Assembly: GCF_038024035.1 (NCBI RefSeq)
Contig: NZ_CP150664.1
Coordinates: 1,240,001 to 1,304,000, forward strand
Direction of reading: 5' to 3'
From: Polaribacter pacificus
GTDB taxonomy: Bacteria > Bacteroidota > Bacteroidia > Flavobacteriales > Flavobacteriaceae
Length of the DNA: 64,000 nucleotides
Positions 9,901-16,238 of this stretch are shown one piece after another (the stretch's first letter is position 1; each line of letters starts with the position of its first letter). The notes under the pieces are model-generated. The model saw only the letters and a program-made list of their open reading frames with translations, was not told the origin of the DNA and did not search any database. The position numbers and the translations under genes were made by a program.

Positions 9901-10315
9901 AATAAAGAAAAAACTGTTTTTAAAAGTAAATAGCAGTACAGGAAAAATGCTTAAAGAAATTAAAAAAGACACCTACTTAAAAATTGGGGATTTGGTTACG
10001 ATACGCATAGAAATTCGCTCTGATAGAGTCATGGAATTTATTCATTTAAAAGACATGCGTGCCTCTGGGTTTGAACCGATAAATGTACTTTCTAGCTACA
10101 AAAGACAAGGTACTTTAGGCTATTATGAAAGCACTAGAGATGCTGCCACTAATTTCTTTTTTGATACGTTACCAAAAGGCGTTCATATACTTGAATATGA
10201 TGTTCGAGTAAACCAAGCTGGTAGCTTTAGCAATGGCATCACAACCATACAGAGCATGTACGCACCAGAGTTTAGCAGTCATTCTGAAGGCATCCGAATT
10301 AAGAGCGAAAAATAA
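3911..10315 (+). CDS. Giant alpha-2-macroglobulin-family protein with a SusC-like insertion and no thioester Cys
   Basis: A 2134 aa exported protein (signal peptide residues 1-21, ending SIQAQ). The first part is helical and TPR-like. It is followed by macroglobulin domains marked by the family phrase IYRPGQTVYFK near residue 600, and then the macroglobulin core and the complement-like C-terminal helical domain (NGGFPWFKGFKAAS near residue 1670). Such proteins trap proteases in the bacterial periplasm or on the surface. Two features are odd. Residues about 1216-1340 carry a CarboxypepD_reg-like domain followed by the SusC signature LDEVVVTG and a scrap resembling a TonB plug (QGKVAGI). The thioester motif CxEQ reads SSEQ (Ser1573), so no covalent trapping by thioester is expected. 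It is a single-gene unit with a terminator right after it. The family call is firm; the role is inferred. Confidence 0.92.
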   Translation: MKKTSLLILLFTILYSSSIQAQKSYEKVWDSIEKLEIKKLPKSALKLVDSLYTKASKEHNSSQQIKALFYKSKFSLLLDEDAQLGIINAFKAQIKSSSFPTKNILKNIIANLYWQYFYQHRYDFYQRTQTAQKVDPSDFRTWDLKTLFKEVHINFQQSLAEKEKLQKLTTNEFSAIIQPVAATKTYRPSLYDFLANNALDFYKTPENTIAKPTAIFTIDKPMYFSDATAFSTLPLETKDSLSLQYQALKIYQDLTVYHLKNNNIAALAFTTLDRLKFVNQNAVFQDKKTLLLKALDEGYKRYNNHTIGGLYGYEIVRIYMSKGTDYPNSKIKEDVFKIAEALQICNTIINRFPKSLAAENCRRLKASITSKTLSIKAEKNVPIGKKQRLFINYKNIETLYFTSYLISKNEQNLLNKIYNLEARVNFIKNLTQTNQWTSKLRNIKDFRAHSTEVITPKFKGGNYLIVVSESNTLNASKIFGSTSVQVTNLALVESHKDRVYRYQVVNRNNGKPIKNASITISNPNRNSGALINKTIKTNKKGFATFKSPYTYLNCEITVAHKKDNGYFGNNTVIQHKKSELTTNKEVENSVIKPFLFTDRSIYRPGQTVYFKTIFVKTDKKNSTPFTNQYVQIKLLSQNRQLVKSIDLKLNEYGSAAGTFTIPDNGLTGYYSFEFDKSEKVESTFYKTADYIFVGNYNNKILVEEYKRPRFQTEFKPITSTFKLNDSVTVSGFAKSYSGTSISQAKVTYKVIRRVELPTWFYWRHYFRNTAPQEISFGETTTNSKGEFNIRFNALPDASISKENLPIFKYEIIADVTDVNGETRSNSTLIKVGYHSLVATLSLPVKINKRATRQSIKITTKNLNNQFVAAKGTVKIFKLQAPKAPLRERAWSAPEYQDISEKEFRKLFPNVPYLEEEANELNWKKGTLVYQSTFDTGSTDEIYFEIGKLWKTGKYSVILESKDPYNQTVKDEQHFSLFDPKSKKVTDNELFSIYTDKSFYNPNESIELKLASASKDLTVTLMVEAKGIPSKIYTIHLNNNTKTLKIPIENRELSSLNINYHFVNYNAFTKNKLRIPIVKQQSSLTLQTTSFRDKLKPGQTETWSFSLKNDTNDGVAAEILASMYDASLDDFKEHQWQFQPIAPKYDYSYNSTRANNSFGSTSFSIKNIKHYYSGYKQLTFDSYNWFGFHLDGNQWRQRRYFQRITQIPKTAIIVESGIFNGTVTGIVVDKNGGPLPNANISIKGSMAGTETNFDGNFSLSAKKGDVLVFSYIGYLSAEVVVGNASQIEVRLIEDANVLDEVVVTGLGISREDVSLGYAMQGKVAGIAIETEKARKDLATVKARKNLNETAFFYPQLTTDKDGNVRFNFTVPEALTQWKLQLLAHTQNLQTTSKTLTAVTQKELMVVPNAPRFLRQGDEITFSAKISNLTSEQLSGSVQLDLTDVITGKEINADLKNTNSVKPFKVDKNGNIAVSWDLSIPNTVQAIQYKIIAKAGDFSDGEQNILPVLSNKMLVTETLPLWVRSNETKTFRLDKLKDNNSLTLKNHKLTLEMTSNPAWYAVQAMPYLMEYFNESSEQTFSKYYANSLASHIVNSNPRIKNVFKSWQSSEALISNLEKNQELKSIVIQETPWLRDAQSETEQKKRIALLFDLNLMQNSQNRAINYLKTLQLNNGGFPWFKGFKAASIFITQHIASGFGHLKKIGVSSLDETAQQLIENAVEFSDGFILQSYSKLLDSAEKLEQKASSKASGTKAAKKFLAQNHLNYTQIQYLYMRSFYKELPLDAKTEQAVAYYKNQAKKYWGEFGLYGQGQIALALFRTDDKVTAKNIIASLKENSINSDELGMYWKKNIPGYYFYEAPIETQALLIEAFSEIENDIETIDLLKTWLLKHKQTNQWKTTKATTEAIYALLLTGRDWISITDMVAVKIGDKKIAPTQQENSQVEAGTGYYKTNWYGKDIRPKMAEVSVTKKGNGIAWGALYWEYFEDLDKITPAETPLKIKKKLFLKVNSSTGKMLKEIKKDTYLKIGDLVTIRIEIRSDRVMEFIHLKDMRASGFEPINVLSSYKRQGTLGYYESTRDAATNFFFDTLPKGVHILEYDVRVNQAGSFSNGITTIQSMYAPEFSSHSEGIRIKSEK

Positions 10316-10322
10316 GAACAAA

Positions 10323-10353
10323 AAAAAGGGAGCTACTCAGTAGCTCCCTTTTT
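10323..10353. terminator. Bidirectional rho-independent terminator
   Basis: A perfect 15-bp inverted repeat (AAAAAGGGAGCTACT, one-base centre, then its complement). It lies between the convergent macroglobulin and M28 peptidase genes and serves both. Confidence 0.9.
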
Positions 10354-10373
10354 ATATTTGATTATAATAGCTA

Positions 10374-11366
10374 TTATTTTTTCTTAGTCTCTTCTAACAC
10401 TACTCTAGTTGGAGTATCTGTACCATTAATGATGCTTTCTGTTCCTAAAGCAATGGCTCTAATCGTTTCTGTAATCACAGATACTTTTAAAGTGTTTGCC
10501 TCATCAGATGCTTTGTGATAATGTGGATCCGTTGGTAATGGAACTGTAGAAAAAGTATGAGATGGAATTCCCAATCTTGCTAAAGAAGCATTGTCTGATC
10601 TAAAAAACAAGTTTTGCTTGTCATATGGATCTGGATGCAAAACATAGCCTGTTCCTTCTAGATTCTTTTGAATAATCTTCCCAAAATCAGAACGATCAAA
10701 ACCAGTTAACCAAGCAGTCTTTGGTCCAAATTCTGAATCTTTTCCGATCATTTCTATATTAATCCCAGCAACAAACTTGCTAGCATCTACGTCTTTTCCA
10801 AAATGTCTTGAACCCAACATTCCCATTTCCTCACCGGTAAAAGCGATAAAAATAATACTGCGCTCATTATTGCCTTTTTTAGCAAAATATTCTGCCAAGG
10901 CCATTACAGCAGTAGTTCCTGATGCATCATCATCGGCACCATTATAGATGCTATCTAACTGTCCTTCTGATTTTCTAACTCCAAGATGATCATAATGTCC
11001 TGAAACCACAACATACTCATCCTTTTTGCTTTTTCCTTCTAGAACACCCACCACATTAAAGGCTTTCATTTCTTCTTTGGTTCTTCTGTCTGTAAAGGTG
11101 AAATTCTGTCTAAAATCTGGTAAACCATCATAGGTTTTTAATCCAATTCTTTTAAACTCTCCTTCTATATATTGGGCTGCTTTTTCTATACCAGGAGTTC
11201 CTGTTTTTCTTCCTTCAAACTCATCAGAGGCCAAGGTGTATAAATGTTTGCGAACCGTAGTTGTATCAATACTCTCTACAGTAATTTCTGAACTTGCCTT
11301 TTTATTGGCTGTATTGCAAGAATACATCAATACGATGGCGATTAAAAGTGTACCTATTTTTTTCAT
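10374..11366 (-). CDS. M28-family zinc aminopeptidase lipoprotein
   Basis: A 330 aa lipoprotein (lipobox LMYS-C, Cys17). It has the M28 metal-site motifs in order: SGHYDHLG (His and Asp ligands), GADDDASGT (bridging Asp), FTGEEMGMLGS (catalytic Glu and ligand Glu) and a C-terminal DPHYHKASD His. It should be a two-zinc exopeptidase acting in the periplasm or on the outer membrane, degrading peptides for nutrition. It lacks the PA domain that the other M28 enzyme in this window (29552-30988) carries. It is divergent from kdsA and convergent with the macroglobulin gene. Confidence 0.88.
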   Translation of the reverse strand: MKKIGTLLIAIVLMYSCNTANKKASSEITVESIDTTTVRKHLYTLASDEFEGRKTGTPGIEKAAQYIEGEFKRIGLKTYDGLPDFRQNFTFTDRRTKEEMKAFNVVGVLEGKSKKDEYVVVSGHYDHLGVRKSEGQLDSIYNGADDDASGTTAVMALAEYFAKKGNNERSIIFIAFTGEEMGMLGSRHFGKDVDASKFVAGINIEMIGKDSEFGPKTAWLTGFDRSDFGKIIQKNLEGTGYVLHPDPYDKQNLFFRSDNASLARLGIPSHTFSTVPLPTDPHYHKASDEANTLKVSVITETIRAIALGTESIINGTDTPTRVVLEETKKK

Positions 11367-11421
11367 TGGTTATTTGTTTTAAAGGGTTAAAGATAACAAT
11401 TCAAAAACAATATATATTTTG

Positions 11422-11429
11422 TATTTTTG
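11422..11429 (+). promoter_or_regulatory. -7 promoter element of kdsA
   Basis: TATTTTTG matches TAnnTTTG and ends 16 bases before the ATG at 11446, giving a very short 5' leader. This position also argues against translation starting at the TTG at 11419, which would lie inside the promoter. Confidence 0.6.
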
Positions 11430-11445
11430 TAAAAAAATAAACTCG

Positions 11446-12264
11446 ATGAATCTTTCGTTAATTCCGTCTATCAAACACATCAATTCTGGTAACTTTTTTT
11501 TACTTGCAGGTCCTTGCTCAATTGAGGGAGAAGACATGGCACTACGAATTGCCGAAAAGGTAATCACAGTGACTAATAAGTTAGAAATTCCTTATATTTT
11601 TAAAGGGAGCTTTAAAAAAGCAAACCGCAGTAGAGTTGACAGTTTTACAGGAATTGGCGATGAAAAAGCATTGAAAATTTTACGCAAAGTTTCTGAAACT
11701 TTTGATGTCCCTACCGTAACAGACATTCATGAAGTAAGCGATGCAGAAATGGCAGCAGCCTATGTAGATGTGTTGCAGATTCCAGCTTTTTTAGTTCGTC
11801 AGACTGATTTGGTGGTAGCCGCAGCAAAAACAGGAAAGGTTGTCAACTTAAAAAAAGGGCAATTTATGAGTCCTTCTGCTATGAAACACGCAGTGCAAAA
11901 AGTAACTGATTCAGGGAATAATCAGGTGATGATAACTGATAGAGGTACCATGTTTGGATACCAAGATATGATCGTTGATTTTAGAGGCATCCCAGAAATG
12001 AGAGAATTTGCTCCAACGGTCTTAGACATTACACACTCTTTACAACAACCCAATCAAACTTCTGGTGTAACAGGAGGTAGACCAGATATGATAGAAACCA
12101 TTGCAAGAGCTGGTGTAGTAAACAATGTAGATGGCTTGTTTTTAGAAACCCATTTTGATCCTGCTAATGCAAAAAGTGACGGAGCTAACATGCTTCATCT
12201 TGATCATCTTGAAAAACTATTAAGCAACTTGGTTGCTATTAGAAAGACTATCAATACTTTATAA
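11446..12264 (+). CDS. kdsA: 3-deoxy-8-phosphooctulonate synthase (KDO-8-P synthase)
   Basis: This enzyme condenses phosphoenolpyruvate with D-arabinose 5-phosphate to give KDO-8-phosphate, the precursor of the inner-core sugar of lipopolysaccharide. Hallmarks are AGPCSIEGEDMAL (PEP site), FKGSFKKANRSR, LKKGQFMSPSAMK and ITDRGTMFGYQDMIVDFR. The length of 272 aa from the ATG at 11446 is normal. The frame is open further upstream from a TTG at 11419, but that codon lies before or inside the promoter, so the ATG is preferred. No other KDO gene is adjacent. Confidence 0.95.
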   Translation: MNLSLIPSIKHINSGNFFLLAGPCSIEGEDMALRIAEKVITVTNKLEIPYIFKGSFKKANRSRVDSFTGIGDEKALKILRKVSETFDVPTVTDIHEVSDAEMAAAYVDVLQIPAFLVRQTDLVVAAAKTGKVVNLKKGQFMSPSAMKHAVQKVTDSGNNQVMITDRGTMFGYQDMIVDFRGIPEMREFAPTVLDITHSLQQPNQTSGVTGGRPDMIETIARAGVVNNVDGLFLETHFDPANAKSDGANMLHLDHLEKLLSNLVAIRKTINTL

Positions 12265-12347
12265 GATTTTTTTTTGATTTCCTTTAAAAAGGACTTACTT
12301 TTTTGATTTTTGTTTAGTATATTAGGGGCTTGTAATTTAGATCAAAA

Positions 12348-12917
12348 ATGAAAAAAAAGAAACCCCACACTAGCCGTTCATGTAATTTTAGACTCACAGG
12401 TAATACAAGTATCCTTATCGGTATTTATATTATGATAGGTGCAGTAATTACGAAAACCTTGGTTTCTGATGATTTTGAATCTAGTTGGCTTTCTTTTATC
12501 CCTAGAGAAAATGTAAAATATTCTATAGCAGCTGTTTTAATACTGGTCCTTTTTACATCACTTCTTACCCTATTTTTAAAAGCCAAAGAAAATGTAAATG
12601 AATTGGGTTTTATCTTATGGAATGAAACCACTAAAAAATCTGTTTGGCAAATAGTAATTCTTTTTCTTTTTGGATTTATCGTCGCTAACAAACTATACAA
12701 TTTAAATTATGAAGACATGGTAACTCCAATGTTTTTATTTGGCTACGGAATTTTAGTAAGTCTATTAAATTACACCAAATACAAATCTTTGTATCTGTTT
12801 GCACTGATCTGTAGTCTTATAGGAGTTGTCGCTTTCTTTTTCCCAGCCTATTGGTTTGTAGCCCTAATGCTATTGGGACTTAACCATATTATCCACGGAA
12901 TCATACACAGAAGCTAA
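12348..12917 (+). CDS. Integral membrane protein of unknown function
   Basis: A 189 aa protein with five or six hydrophobic segments (about residues 19-38, 58-78, 96-112, 124-140, 146-162 and 163-182), a lysine-rich cytoplasmic N-terminus (MKKKKPHTSR) and a His-containing C-terminus (NHIIHGIIHRS). I recognise no family. It follows kdsA after 83 bases and faces the DUF1801 gene, with only 9 bases between the two stop codons. It could be co-transcribed with kdsA, but nothing in the sequence proves a link to lipopolysaccharide. Confidence 0.6.
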   Translation: MKKKKPHTSRSCNFRLTGNTSILIGIYIMIGAVITKTLVSDDFESSWLSFIPRENVKYSIAAVLILVLFTSLLTLFLKAKENVNELGFILWNETTKKSVWQIVILFLFGFIVANKLYNLNYEDMVTPMFLFGYGILVSLLNYTKYKSLYLFALICSLIGVVAFFFPAYWFVALMLLGLNHIIHGIIHRS

Positions 12918-12926
12918 GGAGTTCTT

Positions 12927-13307
12927 TTAAAGATTTTTCTTTTGATAGAAGCCTTTCCCTTTGGATTGATAAGCTTCTTGTAATACTGAATCTAAGATTT
13001 TTTGATCAATTTCTTCTAGCGAAAAATAACGTAAAGACTTAACCACCTTTCTTCCGTCAGTGACGAGATGTTTGTTGTCTTTTAAGTGTGCAGATGCCCA
13101 AAAACCAAGATCAACAAAGCCTTTTTTATGAGAGACATTTAAATAGCAAAAAGGTTTCTCTTGAATATAATAGACTGGCAATCGCCATTTGTACTTTAAG
13201 CGAGCATCCGGAAAAGAGCGTTCTATATGCATTTGAAGATGAAGCAGCATAGACTTAAAAGGTTCTTCTTGCTTTAAGATAAACAGTTCTGCAGGTTTCA
13301 TTTCCAT
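12927..13307 (-). CDS. DUF1801 (YdhG-like) protein
   Basis: A 126 aa soluble protein with the DUF1801 pattern: an early helix (LHLQMHIERSFPDARLKYKW), then LPVYYIQEKPFCYLNVSHKKGFVDLGF with its conserved aromatic and Gly residues, and a final helix. The family is common in Bacteroidota and lacks a proven biochemical function. It is the last gene of a three-gene operon with DUF3820 (12 bases upstream) and the AlaDH/PNT-family oxidoreductase. Confidence 0.8.
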   Translation of the reverse strand: MEMKPAELFILKQEEPFKSMLLHLQMHIERSFPDARLKYKWRLPVYYIQEKPFCYLNVSHKKGFVDLGFWASAHLKDNKHLVTDGRKVVKSLRYFSLEEIDQKILDSVLQEAYQSKGKGFYQKKNL

Positions 13308-13319
13308 AGACCTAGAGTA

Positions 13320-13541
13320 TTAGTAATCGTTTTTTATTTTACGGATGATTCCTTCCAAACCATTGAGCTTTAACTCATAGACCAAACCAAGCATGCTGCC
13401 TAATTTTCCTTTTGGGAACCCTTTGCTGTGATACCAAACTACGTAGTTTTCTGGCAGGTCAATTAATGAAACTCCTTTGTATTTTCCGTAGGGCATCTTA
13501 GCCTTGGCAACATCGATTAAAAACTGTGGATCTTGCTCCAT
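13320..13541 (-). CDS. DUF3820 protein
   Basis: A 73 aa protein with the family core MPYGKYKGVSLIDLPENYVVW, in which the Phe/Tyr-Gly-Lys-x-Lys-Gly turn and the LPxxYVxW phrase are diagnostic. Similar modules occur at the end of exonuclease-like proteins, but no function is established. Its ATG overlaps the stop codon of the upstream oxidoreductase by one base (TAATG), a strong sign of translational coupling. Confidence 0.82.
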   Translation of the reverse strand: MEQDPQFLIDVAKAKMPYGKYKGVSLIDLPENYVVWYHSKGFPKGKLGSMLGLVYELKLNGLEGIIRKIKNDY

Positions 13542-14746
13542 TATTCTTGACCGTCTACATAGGCTTGCAAATACTCAAAGTGCGAAGTTAGCTTGCCATT
13601 TTCTGTCATCTTTGCTCTTGCCAACACACCTTCTTTATCACCATTAAAAAAAGCGGGAATGACATGTTTTAAGAACAATACTCCAAAGCCTTCACTAGCA
13701 TCTTTTGGCAGCTCGCAAGGCAGGTTATCTACAGCCATCACAACAATAGCCTTAGGATCTTTAAAATCAATTTCGGATGCTGTTTGAGGATCGTATCCAT
13801 AGATAGGATCTGCAATGGTAGACGCTCTAATAGTGGTTGCCACAGGGCCGTCTATATCACAAGAAATATCAGCGACTAATTGTATGTTAAAATCAGCAGA
13901 TTTAACATCTTCTCTAGTGTACAAATACGGAGATCCATCACCAAAAAAGTGTCCAGCAATAAAGAAGTCAGTTACTTTTGCAAAGCGCATAAAATTAGAC
14001 TCGTAGTTTTCTGGATGCTTGTAAAAATCTGAATTGGTCAGTACTTGACCGTCTTTTCTTTTGTTGTAATCCAAGACATCTACCATACAGTAAACTGGCT
14101 CGGTAAAGCTTTGGGTAAGATAATCCTCAACACTTACTTTTTTAATCTGCATGGCATCCAACATCTCTTTGGCTCCATAGGCCACCTTTCCGTTTCCGGA
14201 CAGTAAGATTTTAATGGCTGGTAATGGAATGCTAGCCAAGTTTTTAATTAAGCTTTCTTGGTCTACCAAGGTCTCTGCTTTTGGCAACGTAAAGGTTTCA
14301 TGTTTTAAACCATAGGCTCTAAACCCGTTATAGGCACCCACAATCCCTGCATAACGACCAAAACCAATCAATCGAGCACCATTTGCTTTGACGATGGTCT
14401 CATGGTCATAGAGACTGATGTTTTTATCTAATACCGCCTGCAACAAAGCTCTGTTATAGGGCTGTTTTTTGATGGTATGCGAAAAGAAAAAATATTTTTT
14501 ATTTGGAATCAAGGCATCAATAGGCACTTCTTTTACACCGAGCAGAACATCGCAGTCTGACAAATCGGCTGCCAACTCAAAGCCCGCTTTTTGATAGGCC
14601 TCATCACTAAAAACACGAATATCAGAAGGTTCAACCTGTATTTTTGCTTCTGGGAAGCTACTTACTAACTCTTGCAATCTTTTTGGAGAAAACACAACTC
14701 TTCTATCGGGTGGATTTTTTCGTTCTTTGACGATTCCAAACTTCAT
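13541..14746 (-). CDS. NAD(P)-dependent AlaDH/PNT-family oxidoreductase (saccharopine dehydrogenase LYS1-like)
   Basis: A 401 aa enzyme starting at the ATG at 14746 (MKFGIVKERKNPPDRRV). That opening matches the N-terminus of alanine dehydrogenase/transhydrogenase-type enzymes (GI.KE....E.RV). The Rossmann dinucleotide site is LLSGNGKVAYGAKE in the middle, and the family's substrate-binding His lies in the FFSHTIKKQPYN segment. The overall layout, with ATTIRASTIADPIYGYDP late in the chain, is that of lysine-forming saccharopine dehydrogenase-like proteins of Bacteroidota. The substrate cannot be told from the sequence, so only the superfamily reaction is claimed. The 43 additional upstream codons are rejected because the conserved strand begins at MKFGIV. 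It is the first gene of an operon with DUF3820 and DUF1801. Confidence 0.78.
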   Translation of the reverse strand: MKFGIVKERKNPPDRRVVFSPKRLQELVSSFPEAKIQVEPSDIRVFSDEAYQKAGFELAADLSDCDVLLGVKEVPIDALIPNKKYFFFSHTIKKQPYNRALLQAVLDKNISLYDHETIVKANGARLIGFGRYAGIVGAYNGFRAYGLKHETFTLPKAETLVDQESLIKNLASIPLPAIKILLSGNGKVAYGAKEMLDAMQIKKVSVEDYLTQSFTEPVYCMVDVLDYNKRKDGQVLTNSDFYKHPENYESNFMRFAKVTDFFIAGHFFGDGSPYLYTREDVKSADFNIQLVADISCDIDGPVATTIRASTIADPIYGYDPQTASEIDFKDPKAIVVMAVDNLPCELPKDASEGFGVLFLKHVIPAFFNGDKEGVLARAKMTENGKLTSHFEYLQAYVDGQE

Positions 14747-14925
14747 ATGCCTTTCTGTTTTTAAATTTCTTCGAAGATATTCCATTTTATAAAGATGTAC
14801 AAACCCTTGTAGTATCAATTTTATTCTTAAATTGCATCCGTTCTTTAGCACGGTTTTTGCTGAGTACTTACTCAATAAAGAATCTTGTTTTAAAGAATGA
14901 TTTCTGAAACAGGTTCAGAACACAT

Positions 14926-15322
14926 GGGGACGACTGGTTTTGACAGCGAGACGAGTTAAAATGTAAGCATGTCGAGGAATGAAATCAAGACTCGTAAAAC
15001 TTATTTCAACCTTTTTAAACGGCGAAGATAACTACGCTTTAGCAGCTTAATAACCCGAATTACAGTACGGTTTTAGCCTCGGCACACTAGGTGTGCATGC
15101 TTTATGTCCACGAAAAGCCTTGGTTTACGGCGATTCATTTATGGGCATCGTAAAAGTAAACATAGAAACTTTGGAACTTCGACAAGGTTTTGAAATTTAA
15201 GAAGATAAGCTTAGAGTAGGTTGTTTTTGATCAGCTCTAGGACGAAAACCAATCAAAGACTACACATGTAGAAAGCCTTTTGGCCGCTTGTTTGGACCCG
15301 AGTTCGATTCTCGGCGTCTCCA
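14926..15322 (+). ncRNA. ssrA: tmRNA (ssrA)
   Basis: One-piece transfer-messenger RNA of about 397 nt. The 5' end GGGGACG pairs with the 3' CGTCTCC (one G-T pair) to form the acceptor stem. The 3' part carries the T-arm GTTCGATTC, and the 5' part carries the usual GACTGGTTTTGACAGCGAG. The mRNA-like segment encodes the tag (see 15021). The discriminator A at 15322 is followed by CGA, so CCA is not encoded and must be added. It rescues stalled ribosomes together with SmpB, which is not in this window. A strong terminator follows. Confidence 0.95.
15021..15050 (+). other. tmRNA proteolysis-tag reading frame
   Basis: Reading from GGC at 15021 gives GEDNYALAA followed by TAA and a second TAA. The YALAA end matches known tmRNA tags, where it is the degradation signal. 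The preceding alanine is normally supplied by the tmRNA itself, which would make the tag (A)GEDNYALAA. The resume codon is inferred from this tag family. Confidence 0.88.
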
Positions 15323-15348
15323 CGATTTAGCACAGCTAAAACAATTTA

Positions 15349-15398
15349 AAACCCTAAAAAAAACTGCCAAGTTCACTTGAGCAGTTTTTTTGGGTTTT
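15349..15398 (+). terminator. Terminator of ssrA
   Basis: A long hairpin: AAACCC...AAAAAACTGC pairs with GCAGTTTTTT...GGGTTT, with an inner CAAG/CTTG stem. It starts 26 bases after the mature tmRNA end. Confidence 0.85.
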
Positions 15399-15406
15399 AA
15401 AATACC

Positions 15407-15443
15407 GTTGTTACAGCCCAAGCTCCGCTTGGGCTGTAACAAC
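15407..15443. repeat. Perfect 17-bp inverted repeat
   Basis: GTTGTTACAGCCCAAGC, the loop TCC, then the exact complement. There is no T-run after it, so it is not an ordinary terminator. It is the first member of a dense hairpin series behind ssrA. Confidence 0.9.
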
Positions 15444-15470
15444 AAAAGCTTTCTGAAGAAAGCTTTTGTT
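15441..15470. repeat. Second perfect inverted repeat
   Basis: AACAAAAGCTTTC, the loop TGAA, then the exact complement. It abuts and slightly overlaps the previous hairpin (shared AAC), so the two structures could compete. TTTT follows it, so weak terminator activity is possible. Confidence 0.85.
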
Positions 15471-15496
15471 TTAGCTGTATTTACCTGACGGCAGAC

Positions 15497-15925
15497 CCGA
15501 GAAAGACAAAGTCATTCTCGGCACATGACCCTAACCCAAAACAAGACCTCCAACCCAAAACTCCATTAGCACCGCCCCCGAGAAGGCGAAGACATTCTCG
15601 GAAACACACTGTTGCTCACGCCCCCCCTGAAGAAGAGTAAAACGATTCTTCAGAAAATGACCAACACCTCAAAACAAGAACCCCATCCCCTAAAAACTCC
15701 ATTAGCACCGCCCACGAGAAGGCGAAGACATTCTCGGGAACACACTGCTACTCACGCCCCCTAAAGAAGAGTAAAACGATTCTTCAGAAACCGACTCGCA
15801 TCCCAAAACAAGAACCCCACCCCAAAAACTACATAAGCAACGCCCCCGAGAAGGCGGAGACATTCTAGGGAACACCAAGCTAAGCAACACAGTTTTCTGA
15901 AATGACAACGTCATTCTCAGAAAAC
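15497..15925. repeat. C-rich tandem array of alternating hairpins
   Basis: Three imperfect copies of a unit of about 132-136 bp begin near 15561, 15697 and 15829. Each unit holds a type A hairpin (CCGAGAA...TTCTCGG; at 15578-15601, 15715-15736 and 15845-15870), a G-poor C-rich linker, and a type B hairpin (CTGAAGAA...TTCTTCAG; at 15627-15653, 15761-15787 and a variant at 15893-15925). A single type A-like hairpin (15497-15521) precedes the array. Third-copy stems have decayed (TTCTAGGG). The plus strand is unusually rich in C and A and poor in G between the stems, unlike the rest of the window. No coding frame looks real. The rest of the gene-free stretch (15926-16116) is AT-rich, and I see nothing else in it. 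Confidence 0.85.
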
Positions 15926-16116
15926 CACGACTAAGCAACCTAACCACTAAATCTACCTCACCCCTTATTCAAAACAATTTTAAAACTATCAATTAAAAAA
16001 GAAGTTGAAATTGGAAAAATTTTAGATAAAATGAAAACTTCTAAATGAGAGTTTTCTTCTCTTTAAAACTAATTAGACATTAATCTAAAACGTAAACTTT
16101 CACACAAACTCACTAA

Positions 16117-16224
16117 TACATATTTGTATAATTAAATTATAAATAAAATACATATAAGTATTCTTTTATTTGCTTTTTTATATTTATATGTATACTTTTG
16201 AGTTGAATTACATACTTATATGTA
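16117..16224 (+). promoter_or_regulatory. Promoter with repeated TACATA/TATGTA operator half-sites
   Basis: A consensus promoter is present: TTTG at 16169-16172, a 20-base spacer and TACTTTTG at 16193-16200. Around it lie repeats of one motif: TACATATTTGTATA (16117-16130), TACATATAAGTA (from 16149), ATATGTATA (16187-16195) and a perfect palindrome TACATA-CTTA-TATGTA (16209-16224). The likely binder is the HTH protein encoded immediately downstream, acting as an autorepressor; this is inference. Confidence 0.7.
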
Positions 16225-16238
16225 TAAAAAGTTAACAA

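Noticed and set aside
11419..11445. Upstream extension of kdsA from TTG 11419
   Set aside because: The codon precedes or lies inside the -7 promoter element; the ATG at 11446 gives the normal KdsA start.
14747..14875. N-terminal extension of the AlaDH/PNT-family oxidoreductase
   Set aside because: The conserved first strand begins at the ATG at 14746; the extension is basic and unrelated to the family.
15260..15445. A 61-codon minus-strand frame over the tmRNA 3' end and terminator
   Set aside because: It covers the tmRNA acceptor/T-arm and its terminator hairpin; no ribosome-binding site or family likeness.
15497..15925. Repeat array considered as CRISPR
   Set aside because: Units are about 134 bp with alternating different stems and no uniform short repeat with unique spacers; no cas genes nearby.
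15702..15947. An 81-codon minus-strand frame in the hairpin array
   Set aside because: Its sequence is a translation of the repeats (repeated SPPSRGRC-like phrases), which is expected of repeated DNA without coding function.
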